Assembly (NCBI GenBank): GCA_029260765.1
Contig: JAJDCP010000036.1
Coordinates: 1-59,800 of the forward strand
Direction: 5' to 3'
DNA from: Planctomycetota bacterium
Lineage (GTDB): Bacteria; Planctomycetota; J058; JAJDCP01
Length of the DNA stretch: 59,800 bases
Of this stretch, positions 1 to 10,572 are shown piece after piece (the first letter of the stretch is position 1; each line of letters opens with the position of its first letter). The position numbers and the translations under genes are program-made. The notes under the pieces were generated by a model. The model saw nothing but the letters and a program-made list of their open reading frames with translations, had not been told where the DNA came from and ran no database searches.

Positions 1-23
1 CACGTCAGCCAGGCCGAAGATTC

Positions 24-1508
24 GTGCTGCCGGGTACGGTGGTTGTCTGCGGCTTGTGGTTGTGGTTGTGGCAACGCGTATGGTCCTTGGGCGTAGTCGA
101 TGATGGCTACATTTTCTTGCGCTATGCCCGCAACTGGGCCGAAGGCCTGGGGCCCGTATTCAACGCCGGGGAGCGGGTCGAGGGTTTCTCCTCTCCTCTG
201 TGGACAGCACTGATGGTCCCGGGCGAGCTGCTCTTCAAAGATGCGACCGGGTATGCCATGGCAGGCGGGATGATCAGTGCCTGCCTGATGGTGGGAGTGT
301 TTGTCGCAGCCCTGCAGCGCGAAACCCGCTCATGGCGAGGGGCGTTGCTCGGGGGACTTGTGCTCGCCAGCTGTCCGGGGGTCGTCTATTGGGCCTGTTC
401 GGGAATGGACACCTCGCTCTTCTGCCTGTTGCTCTTCGCGTCCCTGCTCGCCGCAGAGCGGGACCTGGCGCGCGGGAAGATCCGCACGACTACGGCCGAG
501 CTGCTGGCTCTCCTTTGCCTGACCCGCATGGAAGGGCTGATGGTACTGGGCCTGGTGGCCGTGCTGGGGTTCCGCCGGCGCTGTTCGCCCCGTTGGCTCG
601 CCCTGCCCGGACTGGTGATCGGCGCGGGCCTCGTGGCTCGCCGGCTGTTTTTCGGGGACTGGCTTCCGAACACCTTCTACACCAAAGCGACGGGCAACGG
701 TTGGCAGAGCCTCGTGGGTGGCCTCCGCTACATAGCGGACGCGGCCCTGGTCTATGCGCCCTTGTTGGGAACGCTGCTGTTGTTGGCGCTGGTGTACGCT
801 CGTCAGAAACGGCGAGACACCGCCTCGTTGCTGCCCTGGGTGCTGTTCTCTTGTGGCTGGCTGCTCTACCTGGTGTCGGTTGGAGGCGACCACTTCGCCA
901 TGCACCGCTTCTGGCAGCCGCTGATTCCCTGCCTGGCGTATCTGGCGAGTGTGCTGGCTTTCCGGGTCGGGAAGAAGGCGCTGCTTGCACTGCTGGTGCT
1001 GGCATCTTTGGGCAGCTTTGCCTGGGAGGTCGGCGAGGAGGGACCGCACGCCATGGTCGAGGTGGAGAACACGCGCCTGTGGTACGACCTCGGCGGCTGG
1101 TTTGGAAGGAATCTACCTCCCAACACGCTGGTGGCGACGATCCCCATCGGGGCGATAGGCTACGGCAGCCGGCTGCCCATTCTGGATCTGGTCGGTCTGA
1201 CGAATGTGGCCATCGGCAGAGAGGGAGATGTCGATTCTTCCCAGAGGCCTGGACACCGCCGCTTCAATTCCAGCTATGTGCTGCGCCGCAAGCCGGCCGT
1301 GGTCTATCTGACCCTGGGGGGACCGCGGCTCGGCCAGTTGGTCCTGGTCGACGGCTACAACAAGGCCTTGTTCGACCTCTTGGAGCGGGAGGAGAGGTAC
1401 AGCCAGTACCGTGTCGAGGTGAACGAGTGTGCCCCGGGGCGCTACGTGCATCTTTTGGTTCGGGTGGACCTTCCCAGTCTGCCGGACTTGACGGACACCG
1501 ACAGGTAG
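24..1508 (+). CDS. polytopic membrane glycosyltransferase-like protein (GT-C / AftB-ZomB type)
   Basis: A 494-residue protein with about ten hydrophobic segments over the first 340 residues and a soluble C-terminal part. The first extracytoplasmic loop carries DDGYIFLRYARN followed by a GERVEGFSSPLW stretch, the acidic-loop signature of GT-C enzymes that use lipid-linked sugars, close to that of AftB arabinosyltransferases and ZomB-like proteins. The C-terminal part has a GAIGYGSRLPILDLVGLTN motif that is common in this group. The likely role is sugar transfer to an envelope glycan outside the inner membrane; donor and acceptor cannot be read from the sequence. The GTG at position 24 is the first start in the window, but the frame stays open to the window edge, so the true start may lie upstream. 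Confidence 0.65.
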   Translation: MLPGTVVVCGLWLWLWQRVWSLGVVDDGYIFLRYARNWAEGLGPVFNAGERVEGFSSPLWTALMVPGELLFKDATGYAMAGGMISACLMVGVFVAALQRETRSWRGALLGGLVLASCPGVVYWACSGMDTSLFCLLLFASLLAAERDLARGKIRTTTAELLALLCLTRMEGLMVLGLVAVLGFRRRCSPRWLALPGLVIGAGLVARRLFFGDWLPNTFYTKATGNGWQSLVGGLRYIADAALVYAPLLGTLLLLALVYARQKRRDTASLLPWVLFSCGWLLYLVSVGGDHFAMHRFWQPLIPCLAYLASVLAFRVGKKALLALLVLASLGSFAWEVGEEGPHAMVEVENTRLWYDLGGWFGRNLPPNTLVATIPIGAIGYGSRLPILDLVGLTNVAIGREGDVDSSQRPGHRRFNSSYVLRRKPAVVYLTLGGPRLGQLVLVDGYNKALFDLLEREERYSQYRVEVNECAPGRYVHLLVRVDLPSLPDLTDTDR

Positions 1509-1558
1509 GGGGGCGTGGGCGGCCACGGTTCCTCAGCGAACCTCGCCTGGCCCGCCGG

Positions 1559-2635
1559 TCAGCCCCTGCGGCCCCGCAACGCGCGCAATCCCGCCCGCGC
1601 GTTGGGGGCCATCTCGAAGACGATATCGAGCCCGAGCATCTCCAGCACGATCATCAGTTTGGCGTGTACGCCCACCAGCACCATGTCGCCCCCCAGCTCC
1701 TGGAAGATGCTGCGGAACTTCACGAAGGTGCCCAGACCCGTCGAGTTGACGTATGTCAGCTGCCGCATGTCGACGACGACGCCGCGCACCCGGCCTCGGC
1801 TGAGCTTGTGCAGCTCCTGCTCGAGCTCGCGCACCGTGGAGTTGTCGAGGAAGCCGGCCAGCCGCACCACCGCGGCATCGCGTCCCGCGCGGGCGACCTC
1901 GAGCTCGAAGGTGGTGCGTCCGATCGGATCGAGTGAGCCGGAGCTGGGGCGCCCGAGTAGCACATTGCCGACGGCGGGCCAACCCTTGTCGGGAGTCAGC
2001 TCAAAGTCGCTGCCGTCCTGCCCCAACCCGTCCGCTGACTCGAGCTTGTCGCCCCCGGGCATCCAGATGTGACGGAGCGTGGTGCGCTTGTCGCCTTCCT
2101 GCACCTTCATGCGCACGTCGAGGCCCAGGCTCCAGATGCCTTTGGCGACGCGGCGCGCGTACTTGCTGATCGTCCAGGTGTCCGCATCCGCCAGCGCGCT
2201 GGCGAGCAGCTGTTTGTCCTTTTTGCCTTTACGGATCGCGAGGTTGATGACCTGCCGGCGGTTCTCCAGCTCTTTGCGGCTGACCGAGCCGAGCCGCTGG
2301 ATCAGGCTCTTGACCTCGGTGTACAGATACTGCAGTGCCTCCTCGCGGCTCTGCCCGCGCTTACAGTGCTCGGCCGCCTGCCAGTCGCTGCCCACCCACG
2401 CCAGGTAGCACTCTTGCGGCTCGACCTGCAGTCCCTTCTCAAGCAGCTCTGCGCTGACCAGGCTGCCGTACTTCTCTTCGAAGGCCGACGCGACCAGCGC
2501 GCGAAGATCAAACTTGTCCATGCCCACTTTCAGCAAGAGCTGGCAGGCGTTGCGCTGCGGCCGCAGGTCCTGGAACTTCATCGAGAGCTGTCCCTGTGCG
2601 AAACAGGCCGGGAAACGGACTTCGCGTCCTATCAT
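1559..2635 (-). CDS. STAS-domain protein (anti-sigma-antagonist-like)
   Basis: 358 residues. The last ~115 residues form a STAS domain: alternating strands and helices with VVVDMRQLTYVNSTGLG, where the Ser in NSTGLG lies at the position phosphorylated in SpoIIAA/RsbV anti-sigma factor antagonists. The first ~230 residues are a basic, mostly helical region that I do not recognise. Such proteins usually sense or switch partner proteins, often anti-sigma kinases, but no RsbW-like kinase is next to it. The first ATG has no clear ribosome site; Met19 (start at 2581) follows GGGACAG and is an equally good start. It converges on the gene at 24-1508. Confidence 0.7.
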   Translation of the reverse strand: MIGREVRFPACFAQGQLSMKFQDLRPQRNACQLLLKVGMDKFDLRALVASAFEEKYGSLVSAELLEKGLQVEPQECYLAWVGSDWQAAEHCKRGQSREEALQYLYTEVKSLIQRLGSVSRKELENRRQVINLAIRKGKKDKQLLASALADADTWTISKYARRVAKGIWSLGLDVRMKVQEGDKRTTLRHIWMPGGDKLESADGLGQDGSDFELTPDKGWPAVGNVLLGRPSSGSLDPIGRTTFELEVARAGRDAAVVRLAGFLDNSTVRELEQELHKLSRGRVRGVVVDMRQLTYVNSTGLGTFVKFRSIFQELGGDMVLVGVHAKLMIVLEMLGLDIVFEMAPNARAGLRALRGRRG

Positions 2636-2752
2636 GCCGTTGTTCGGCGATTTCTCAAGGCGTAGCTTTACTGACTTGCGCCAGGCGCAACCTATCTTGC
2701 AGCCTGGCCAGGGCTGTGGGAGAATCCTTCACATTTGCCTGGGAGTTGTCCC

Positions 2753-3331
2753 ATGAAGACCTTCAAGCGTCTGGGGATCGGGTGTCTGGTGCTGTCCTTG
2801 TTGATCCTGGGGATCGGATTCTTTCTGCCCAGCGACTGGCATGTTGAAGAATCGGTGATGATCCAGGCGCCGAGCGTGACCATCCATCCCTATGTCTCCG
2901 ACCTCCGGGCCTGGCAGACCTGGGCGGGTTACCGCAACTCCGAGGACACCAGCCTGGTGCTGACCTATTCGGGGCCGCGCCAGGGGTTGGGAGCGTCGAT
3001 GACCTGGCGGGGTGAGCTGATGGGGAGTGGCAAGATGGTCGTCACCCGCAGCCATCCGGACAGTGGTGTGTGGCTCGACGTGCGGCTTGAAGAGAGCTTC
3101 GACTCGAAGACCACGGTGATCTACGAGACCACGCCCGAGGGGACGCGGGTGGTCTTCAGAGACCAGGGAAGCATCGGCTACCGGCCCGTCGGAGGCTACC
3201 TGGTGGCGCTGCTCGAGCCCACTCTCAGCGCCCACTTTCGGGAGTCGTTGAGGTTGCTGAAGAGTCAAGCCGAGCGGCGGCCGCCGGCCGAAGAATCCGA
3301 GCCGGTGCCGGCAGACAGTACGGATGGTTGA
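2753..3331 (+). CDS. membrane-anchored SRPBCC (START/polyketide-cyclase-like) protein
   Basis: 192 residues. An N-terminal hydrophobic helix (about residues 5-25) anchors it. It is followed by a ~150-residue alpha/beta domain with the SRPBCC pattern: a VEESVMIQAP first strand, a DLRAWQTWAGY helix-turn, a string of strands, and a final helix around LSAHFRESLRLLK. SRPBCC domains bind hydrophobic ligands; the ligand here is unknown. ATG 2753 is chosen because GGGAG ends 8 nt upstream; a TTG at 2735 would add six residues. The C-terminus is acidic and Pro-rich. It converges on rtcR. Confidence 0.65.
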   Translation: MKTFKRLGIGCLVLSLLILGIGFFLPSDWHVEESVMIQAPSVTIHPYVSDLRAWQTWAGYRNSEDTSLVLTYSGPRQGLGASMTWRGELMGSGKMVVTRSHPDSGVWLDVRLEESFDSKTTVIYETTPEGTRVVFRDQGSIGYRPVGGYLVALLEPTLSAHFRESLRLLKSQAERRPPAEESEPVPADSTDG

Positions 3332-3408
3332 GGCGCCTCTGCGCGGCGCAGTCTTCACGCAAGCCGCGTCGCTCGAAAGCAGGCCAGGCGAGGGCAGCAC
3401 CCTCCGGG

Positions 3409-5025
<1,617 letters not shown>

Positions 5026-5188
5026 TGGTTATCCAGTATTCTAACTCCTATCCAGCAGTCTAGCTTGAATGCCGACCTGGCCCAAGGCACAAGCTCTGGA
5101 GAGCCCATAGCTCGCGGCAGGGCACGAATCTTCGCCTACGGCACAGCGTGTGTTCTAGAGGGGGCAGGTGCAGAGAAGGAGCCCAAGC
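5026..5188 (+). promoter_or_regulatory. rtcR-rtcB divergent control region, imperfect sigma-54-like sites
   Basis: This 163-nt gap should hold the sigma-54 promoter for rtcBA. The only GG-N10-GC match is TGGAGAGCCCATAGCT at 5097-5112, good at -12 and weak at -24. A second candidate, GGGCACGAATCTTCGC at 5120-5135, has a near-perfect -24 box but spacing one base too long. Three GGCAC copies occur at 5086, 5121 and 5140. None is decisive. The rtcB ribosome site is AAGGAG at 5176-5181. Confidence 0.3.
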
Positions 5189-6415
5189 ATGGAAACCCGA
5201 AACTACGAAGTCTTTCTGGGAGAGCACGCCCCGATCAAGGCCTGGGTGCGCGGTGTACCCGTCGGCGAGAGCGCCCGGCGCCAGCTGGAGAATGTGGCCG
5301 CCCTGCCCTTCATCCACAAGTGGGTCGCGGTCATGCCCGACGTGCATTGGGGGAAGGGAGCGACCATCGGCAGCGTGATCGCAACCGTTCGGGCCATCGT
5401 GCCGGCAGCAGTCGGTGTCGACCTTGGATGTGGCATGATGGCCCTGCGGACCTCGCTCACGGCAGAGGATCTGCCGGACAGCCTGGCCCACGTGCGGGCC
5501 GCGATCGAGCGGGCCGTACCCCATGGCCGAAGCCATGGCGGCCGCAAGTCCGACCGCGGTGCTTGGAGCCAGCCGCCCCCGCAGGTGGATGCGGCCTGGG
5601 AAGGATTGCGCGAGCGCTTTGAAAGGGTCGTCGAGCGGCAGCCGAAGATCGCCCGCAGCAACCACCGCGTGCATTTGGGCACGCTCGGTTCAGGCAACCA
5701 CTTCGTCGAGGTGTGTCTCGACGAGCAGGAGCGCGTCTGGTTCATGCTGCACAGCGGCTCACGTGGGGTGGGCAACCGCATCGGCAGCATCTACATCGAG
5801 CTGGCGAAGAAGGAGATGGAACGTTGGCACATTCGGCTGCCCGATGGGAACCTGGCCTACATCGTCGAGGGGAGCCAGCATTTCGATGCTTACGTCGAGG
5901 CGGTCGCTTGGGCGCAAGACTTTGCGCGCATCAACCGCGAGCTGATGATGGCCCGTGTGGTCGAGGCAGTCGCCGGCTGCCATGGCATCCGCCCGTTTGT
6001 GTCTGACGGGCTCGTGGTCAACTGCCATCACAACTACGTCGCCCTGGAGCATCACTACGGAAGCAATGTCTGGGTGACCCGCAAGGGAGCGGTACGCGCC
6101 CGGCGCGGGGACCTGGGGATCATCCCGGGCTCGATGGGGACGCGTTCCTATATCGTGAGCGGCAAAGCGCATCCGGAGAGTTTTCACTCGTGCAGTCACG
6201 GTGCCGGCCGCGCGATGTCGCGGGCCGAGGCGCGCCGGCGCTTCAGTATCGAGGAGCACAGCCAGGCCACCGAAGGGGTCGAGTGCAGGAAGGATGCCCA
6301 GGTCATCGACGAGACGCCGGCGGCCTACAAGCCCATCGAGGCCGTGATGGCCGCGCAGTCGGACCTGGTTGACATCGTCCACACCCTGCGTCAGGTTGTC
6401 TGCGTGAAAGGATAG
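5189..6415 (+). CDS. rtcB: RNA 3'-phosphate/5'-OH ligase RtcB
   Basis: 408 residues, the standard RtcB length without intein. It joins RNA 2',3'-cyclic phosphate or 3'-phosphate ends to 5'-OH ends using GTP and Mn2+. Family signatures are present in order: the metal-binding Cys in DLGCGM near residue 85, GSGNHF, HSGSRGVG, HHNYV, and CSHGAGR near residue 335, whose His carries the GMP intermediate. ATG 5189 follows AAGGAG by 7 nt; an upstream GTG at 5168 is less likely. rtcA begins 8 nt downstream, so the two are cotranscribed, and rtcR lies divergent. Confidence 0.95.
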   Translation: METRNYEVFLGEHAPIKAWVRGVPVGESARRQLENVAALPFIHKWVAVMPDVHWGKGATIGSVIATVRAIVPAAVGVDLGCGMMALRTSLTAEDLPDSLAHVRAAIERAVPHGRSHGGRKSDRGAWSQPPPQVDAAWEGLRERFERVVERQPKIARSNHRVHLGTLGSGNHFVEVCLDEQERVWFMLHSGSRGVGNRIGSIYIELAKKEMERWHIRLPDGNLAYIVEGSQHFDAYVEAVAWAQDFARINRELMMARVVEAVAGCHGIRPFVSDGLVVNCHHNYVALEHHYGSNVWVTRKGAVRARRGDLGIIPGSMGTRSYIVSGKAHPESFHSCSHGAGRAMSRAEARRRFSIEEHSQATEGVECRKDAQVIDETPAAYKPIEAVMAAQSDLVDIVHTLRQVVCVKG

Positions 6416-6423
6416 GTGCCGCG

Positions 6424-7446
6424 ATGTTGGTGATCGATGGTTCCCAGGGCGAAGGTGGCGGGCAGATCGTGCGCACCAGTCTCTCCCTGGCGATGATTCT
6501 GGCGCGCCCGATCTGCCTCGAGAACATCCGGGCGGGGCGCAAGAAGCCCGGGCTCATGCGCCAGCACCTGACCTGCGTCGAAGCGGCGGCAGAAGTCTGC
6601 CGCGCGCAGGTGCAAGGGGCGCGTGTCGGCGCGCGTCGTTTGGAGTTCCGTCCTGGAGCTGTCAAGGCTGGCGACTACCACTTCAGCATCGGCACCGCGG
6701 GCAGCACCACGCTCGTGGCTCAGACCCTGCTGCCGGCTTTGGTGGTGGCCGATGGGCCATCGAAGCTCCGGATCGAGGGGGGCACCCACAATGCGATGTG
6801 CCCGCCCTGGGACTTCCTCGAACACAGCTTCCTGCCGCTGCTTGCGCAGATGGGGCCGCGGATCTCCGGGCGCCTGGTCAGGCATGGTTTCTATCCAGCG
6901 GGAGGCGGCTGCATCGAGATCGATATAGAGCCTGTCGCCCAGCTGCAAGGGTTTACGCTGCACGATCGTGGCCCCGTCAGTTTGAGCGCGCGGGCTCTGG
7001 TCAGCAGTCTGCCGAGCAACGTAGGGCATCGTGAGCTGCGTGTGTTGCGCAGTCTTCTCGGGCTGCAGCGCGCCCAGCTTCAGCTCGTCGAGGTCAGCGA
7101 CCCGCGGGGTCCAGGCAATGCCGTGCTGGTCGAGGCAGCCTGGTCCGGGCAGCGGCGGGTGTTCGCGGCGTTCGGCGAGCGCCGCAAACGGGCCGAGCGC
7201 GTGGCCGAAGAGTTGGCTGGGCGTGTGCAGGCATGGCTGGATGCCGAGGTTCCGGTGGATGTGCACCTGGCCGATCAGCTGCTGCTTCCACTGGCTCTGG
7301 CGGGTGGGGGCAGCTTCCGGACGCAGCCGCCGAGCTTGCATACACGCACCAATCTCGAGATCCTGCGCCTGTTCACCGGTGTCGCAGGGCGCCTGCTGGA
7401 CGAAGGCGGAGGCGCCTGGCGGGTGGAGTTGGGTGAGAGCTGCTAG
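6424..7446 (+). CDS. rtcA: RNA 3'-terminal phosphate cyclase RtcA
   Basis: 340 residues, full length. It converts RNA 3'-phosphates to 2',3'-cyclic phosphates with ATP through a histidine-AMP intermediate. The N-terminal signature GSQGEGGGQIVRTSLSLA is clear, as are GGTHNAMCPP, the FYPAGGG strand, and the nucleophile His in HTRTN near residue 305. It is the second gene of the rtcBA operon and supplies ends that RtcB can seal. Confidence 0.95.
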   Translation: MLVIDGSQGEGGGQIVRTSLSLAMILARPICLENIRAGRKKPGLMRQHLTCVEAAAEVCRAQVQGARVGARRLEFRPGAVKAGDYHFSIGTAGSTTLVAQTLLPALVVADGPSKLRIEGGTHNAMCPPWDFLEHSFLPLLAQMGPRISGRLVRHGFYPAGGGCIEIDIEPVAQLQGFTLHDRGPVSLSARALVSSLPSNVGHRELRVLRSLLGLQRAQLQLVEVSDPRGPGNAVLVEAAWSGQRRVFAAFGERRKRAERVAEELAGRVQAWLDAEVPVDVHLADQLLLPLALAGGGSFRTQPPSLHTRTNLEILRLFTGVAGRLLDEGGGAWRVELGESC

Positions 7447-7491
7447 CCGGCTCGTCAGGCGCCTACAGAGCGCGAGCCAGCATTTTGCCTG

Positions 7492-7562
7492 TCGTTCATC
7501 ATCCCCCGTCGCTGTCCCGCACCCCCGCCAGCCTTGCTGGCGGGGCACGCCGTGATGAACGA
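7492..7562. repeat. nested inverted-repeat element downstream of rtcA
   Basis: An outer perfect 10-bp inverted repeat, TCGTTCATCA (7492-7501) and TGATGAACGA (7553-7562), encloses a perfect 10-bp GC-rich hairpin, CCCCGCCAGC (7523-7532), loop CTT, GCTGGCGGGG (7536-7545). It may terminate rtcBA transcription, although no T-run follows. The rest of the 213-nt gap shows no clear gene. Confidence 0.6.
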
Positions 7563-7659
7563 AAGTTTCATGGGAACCTGTTACAATCCTGTCACGATGG
7601 CCGAAGTGTCGGTCAGGTGATGTTTCCGGGCTCGCGTGCTGGGGTGAAGGCACGAACCG

Positions 7660-9678
7660 ATGAAGAGCGCTTTCGACAACAAACTCCTGCAGACGGCCCT
7701 CAAGCGAGGCCTGGTCCGCGAGGAAGACTGGATGCGGGTCGTCCGCATGCGGGTCGATTCCGCGGCTGGCGTGGGCGACATGTTGGTCAAGAGTGGTCTG
7801 CTCAGCCGTGAGACCGTCGACAGCCTGCGCACTGAGCTGCGCGGCCGTTCCGAGAGTCCCCCCCGCAGCCGCAGCCGCAGTGGCAGCGGCAGCCGCAGCG
7901 GCAGCCGCAGCGGCAGCCGCGAGACCAGCCGCACCGCCTCGACACGCCGCTCGAGCTCGCGCGAACGAAGCTCCAAGAGAGACAAGCCCCCCACCCGCAG
8001 TGAGCGGCCGACCCATCGTCGCAAGAGCTCGCCTTCGGAGCAGGGCAGGCCCCCCTGGCCACTCAAGCCGGGGCAGAAGCTCGGCCACTACACCGTCAAG
8101 AGGTGTGTCGGCAAAGGCGGCATGGGCATGGTGTACCAGGTACGCCACGAGAAGCTCAAGAAAGACTACGCCCTGAAAGTGCTGCCGCCTGACAAGGCAG
8201 AAGACGAGGCCCTGCTCGCACGCTTCCAGCATGAGTCACGCGCGGGCGCGAAGCTGCGCCATCCGAACATCGTGGCGGTCCACGACGTGGGGGTGGTGCG
8301 CGGCTTGCACTACTTCACAATGGATCTGATCGAAGGCCGCTCGCTGCGGAAGCTGATCAACGACGGCGATCTCAGCCTGCGTGAGATCCTCGACATGTTC
8401 TCCCGGCTCGCGCTGGCTTTGCACCACGCGCACGGACAGAGCATCATCCACCGCGATCTCAAGCCGTCGAACATCTTGATCAATGGGGCGGGCGAGCCCT
8501 TCGTGATGGACTTCGGACTGGCGAAGCAGCTCAAGGGTGACACCGACTTGACCCGGCTCGGCAAGACCGTCGGAACCCTGGCCTACATGTCTCCTGAGCA
8601 GGGGATGGGCAAGCGTGATCTGATCGGCCCCTGCAGCGACATCTTCAGCCTGGGCGTCACGCTCTATGAGACGCTGACGGGACGGCTGCCGATCTCGGCC
8701 AAGAACACGGCCGACTTCGTGAAGATGCTGCTCGAGGGGCGGCCTCCGACTCCCAAGCAGATCCGTCCTGATCTCCCAGACAACATCTCCGACCTGGTGT
8801 TGAGCTGCATCCAGCGGGAGATCTCCAGGCGGCCGAAAGACTGCCTCGAGTTGCACAACTCGCTGCGTGACTGCATCCGTGACCTCAGCTCGCCCGGCGT
8901 ACCGCCTCGGGCCCAACCGGCCTCCGAGCGTGTGCGCGCCGAACGCGGCAGCTCAGGCAGCGGCCGGCAGGTCAACCTGCGGTCAGGCCGTGACCACGGA
9001 GTTCTGTTGTGGGCGGTGCTGCTGGTGGTGTTGTTCGTCCTGGGCGGGGTGGCTGGGGCGGCACTGCGGCCTTGGTTCTGGCCGGTCGCGGGCTTCCCGC
9101 AGCAGAGGCTCGTCGAAGCAGCCGACTTTGAGCGGACCGGCGAATCAGAGCAGGCGCTCGGTGTCTACGCTGACATGCTCGCCTCGCACCCGGCCTATCT
9201 CGGGTACCGGCGCCTGGCTCCGAAGTTTGTTTCGAAGGCGCTGGCCGGCCTGGTGCCCGACATCGAGCCGGAGTTGCGCAAGCAATTCAGCTATGTCTCC
9301 AGCGACAGTGGAGGAGTCTGGGCCAGCGTGCGCGAAGTGCAGAATGACGCCTATCTCGAGTTCGTCAATGAGATGGACTGCGGGACCGGAGCACAGCTGC
9401 GCTACGTCCCCCGGCGTCCGTCGGACGGTGTGTATACGGCGCTGTGGGCGCGTGAAGGCGAGGGTTGGAGCTTCAATGTCGACGGAAGCCTGCCCGTGGC
9501 GGGGGTCAGCCGTCTCGATGCAGAGGCATACTGCGTCTGGTTGGGACGCCGTGAGGGGCGCCGCTACCGGGTGGCAGAGCCCACGGAGGTGCGGGTGTTC
9601 ACCAACAGCTCAGGCTTCCCTGCCGACGCCACCGCGCCCGGGACAAGAGGCTTTCGGCTGGTCTATCTGGGAGGCTGA
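7660..9678 (+). CDS. membrane Ser/Thr protein kinase with SR-rich linker and FGE-like C-terminal domain
   Basis: 672 residues. Residues 1-62 are a helical region. Residues ~63-125 are an Arg/Ser linker with SRSGSRSGS-type repeats. The kinase domain (~143-420) is canonical: GKGGMG loop, catalytic Lys in YALKVLP, HRDLKPSN, DFG, and APE-like SPEQ. A single membrane helix (~448-472) is followed by an extracytoplasmic part whose end (~AEAYCVWLGRREGRRYR to GTRGFRLV) resembles a shortened formylglycine-generating-enzyme/SUMF1 fold of the non-catalytic, ligand-binding kind. Probably it senses a signal outside the membrane and phosphorylates cytoplasmic proteins. The ATG at 7660 fits the region's start; the ribosome site is weak. 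Confidence 0.9.
   Translation: MKSAFDNKLLQTALKRGLVREEDWMRVVRMRVDSAAGVGDMLVKSGLLSRETVDSLRTELRGRSESPPRSRSRSGSGSRSGSRSGSRETSRTASTRRSSSRERSSKRDKPPTRSERPTHRRKSSPSEQGRPPWPLKPGQKLGHYTVKRCVGKGGMGMVYQVRHEKLKKDYALKVLPPDKAEDEALLARFQHESRAGAKLRHPNIVAVHDVGVVRGLHYFTMDLIEGRSLRKLINDGDLSLREILDMFSRLALALHHAHGQSIIHRDLKPSNILINGAGEPFVMDFGLAKQLKGDTDLTRLGKTVGTLAYMSPEQGMGKRDLIGPCSDIFSLGVTLYETLTGRLPISAKNTADFVKMLLEGRPPTPKQIRPDLPDNISDLVLSCIQREISRRPKDCLELHNSLRDCIRDLSSPGVPPRAQPASERVRAERGSSGSGRQVNLRSGRDHGVLLWAVLLVVLFVLGGVAGAALRPWFWPVAGFPQQRLVEAADFERTGESEQALGVYADMLASHPAYLGYRRLAPKFVSKALAGLVPDIEPELRKQFSYVSSDSGGVWASVREVQNDAYLEFVNEMDCGTGAQLRYVPRRPSDGVYTALWAREGEGWSFNVDGSLPVAGVSRLDAEAYCVWLGRREGRRYRVAEPTEVRVFTNSSGFPADATAPGTRGFRLVYLGG
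7855..7925 (+). repeat. CGCAGCGGCAGC-type repeats encoding an SR/SG linker
   Basis: Short in-frame repeats of CGCAGC and GGCAGC inside the kinase gene encode alternating Arg-Ser and Gly-Ser. Their near-identity suggests recent slippage, and the copy number probably varies between strains. Confidence 0.7.
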
Positions 9679-9687
9679 GCCGCAAGG

Positions 9688-10473
9688 TTGCAGGCCTCGC
9701 GCCAGCACACAGGGCGACGGGCTGCCTCTGGCGCAGTCTGCTATCCAGGGGGCAGGACAGCCATCATCGCGCTGCAATACAGCCAGGTCACGCGTCGGCG
9801 CGGAATCTTGACGCCGCGCTTTGTGTTTGATCCTGAGAAGTTGCGTGCCGAGCTGGAGAGGCTCGAAACGGTCGTCGTTCCCGACCCCTTCAAGCTCTCA
9901 TCTGCCGGCTGGGACGTGCCGTGCGTCCACGTCGCTCCCCTGCTCGTGCGCCTGGGGGCACGGACCGTCAGCGTAGACAAGCGGGTCCTCCGCGAGCTCA
10001 AGTTCGGTGAGGATGTCGTGGGGGTCTATCACGTGTTCAACGCCGACCCTCAGCACACGCGCTTGGAGATGCAATTAAAGCGTCTCGGCCAGATTTCGGC
10101 CGTGTTGGCGGGCTTCTTCCACCGCTACGAACGCCTGACCGCCAAGCTGCAAGCGGCCGGCGAAGATCTGCGCCTCAGCGGTGTCAAGCCCGACGGCTGG
10201 GAAGAGCTGCGGCGTGAGGTCAAACTGTACCGCGTCACCCGCGACCGGCTGTTGCGTCCCCTGTACACAGCCGCCCGCGCCGACGAGTTCTTCCGTCGTT
10301 GGGCACGTTTCAAGAAGCTCGCGCGCAAACATCTGCGCGTAGGAGACAACAGCCTGCTCGATGTCGCGGATCCGCTGTGCCGCAAGCATCGTATGAAGTT
10401 GGAGAAGTTCTTGGGATCTGAGGAGTGGCGGACACCGCAACGCAAGAAGTTCTGCCTCGACTGGGAGGACTGA
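9688..10473 (+). CDS. conserved-looking protein of unknown function
   Basis: Up to 261 residues; I do not recognise the family. From about residue 42 (PRFVFDPEKL onward) the protein looks real: mixed alpha/beta content followed by a basic helical C-terminal half (HRYERLTAKLQ, RWARFKKLARKHLR) and a CLDWED end. The first ~40 residues read like untranslated leader, and no ATG lies near the plausible start. TTG at 9808 or GTG at 9823 are alternatives, neither with a good ribosome site. It follows the kinase by 9 nt if the earliest start is used, so cotranscription is possible. No signal peptide or membrane helix is visible. Confidence 0.55.
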   Translation: MQASRQHTGRRAASGAVCYPGGRTAIIALQYSQVTRRRGILTPRFVFDPEKLRAELERLETVVVPDPFKLSSAGWDVPCVHVAPLLVRLGARTVSVDKRVLRELKFGEDVVGVYHVFNADPQHTRLEMQLKRLGQISAVLAGFFHRYERLTAKLQAAGEDLRLSGVKPDGWEELRREVKLYRVTRDRLLRPLYTAARADEFFRRWARFKKLARKHLRVGDNSLLDVADPLCRKHRMKLEKFLGSEEWRTPQRKKFCLDWED

Positions 10474-10572
10474 GCTGGGAGCCATCGGCTTCACGATTTT
10501 CCCCACACGCGCCCAACCGTCGAGCTATCATACCCAGCTTCGAACAGCCGGGTTGACCCCAAGGAGGCCACG

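Noticed and set aside
5120..5135. sigma-54 promoter GGGCACG-...-TTCGC before rtcB
   Set aside because: Good -24 element but GG-to-GC spacing is 11 rather than 10; kept only as a weak candidate within the intergenic entry.
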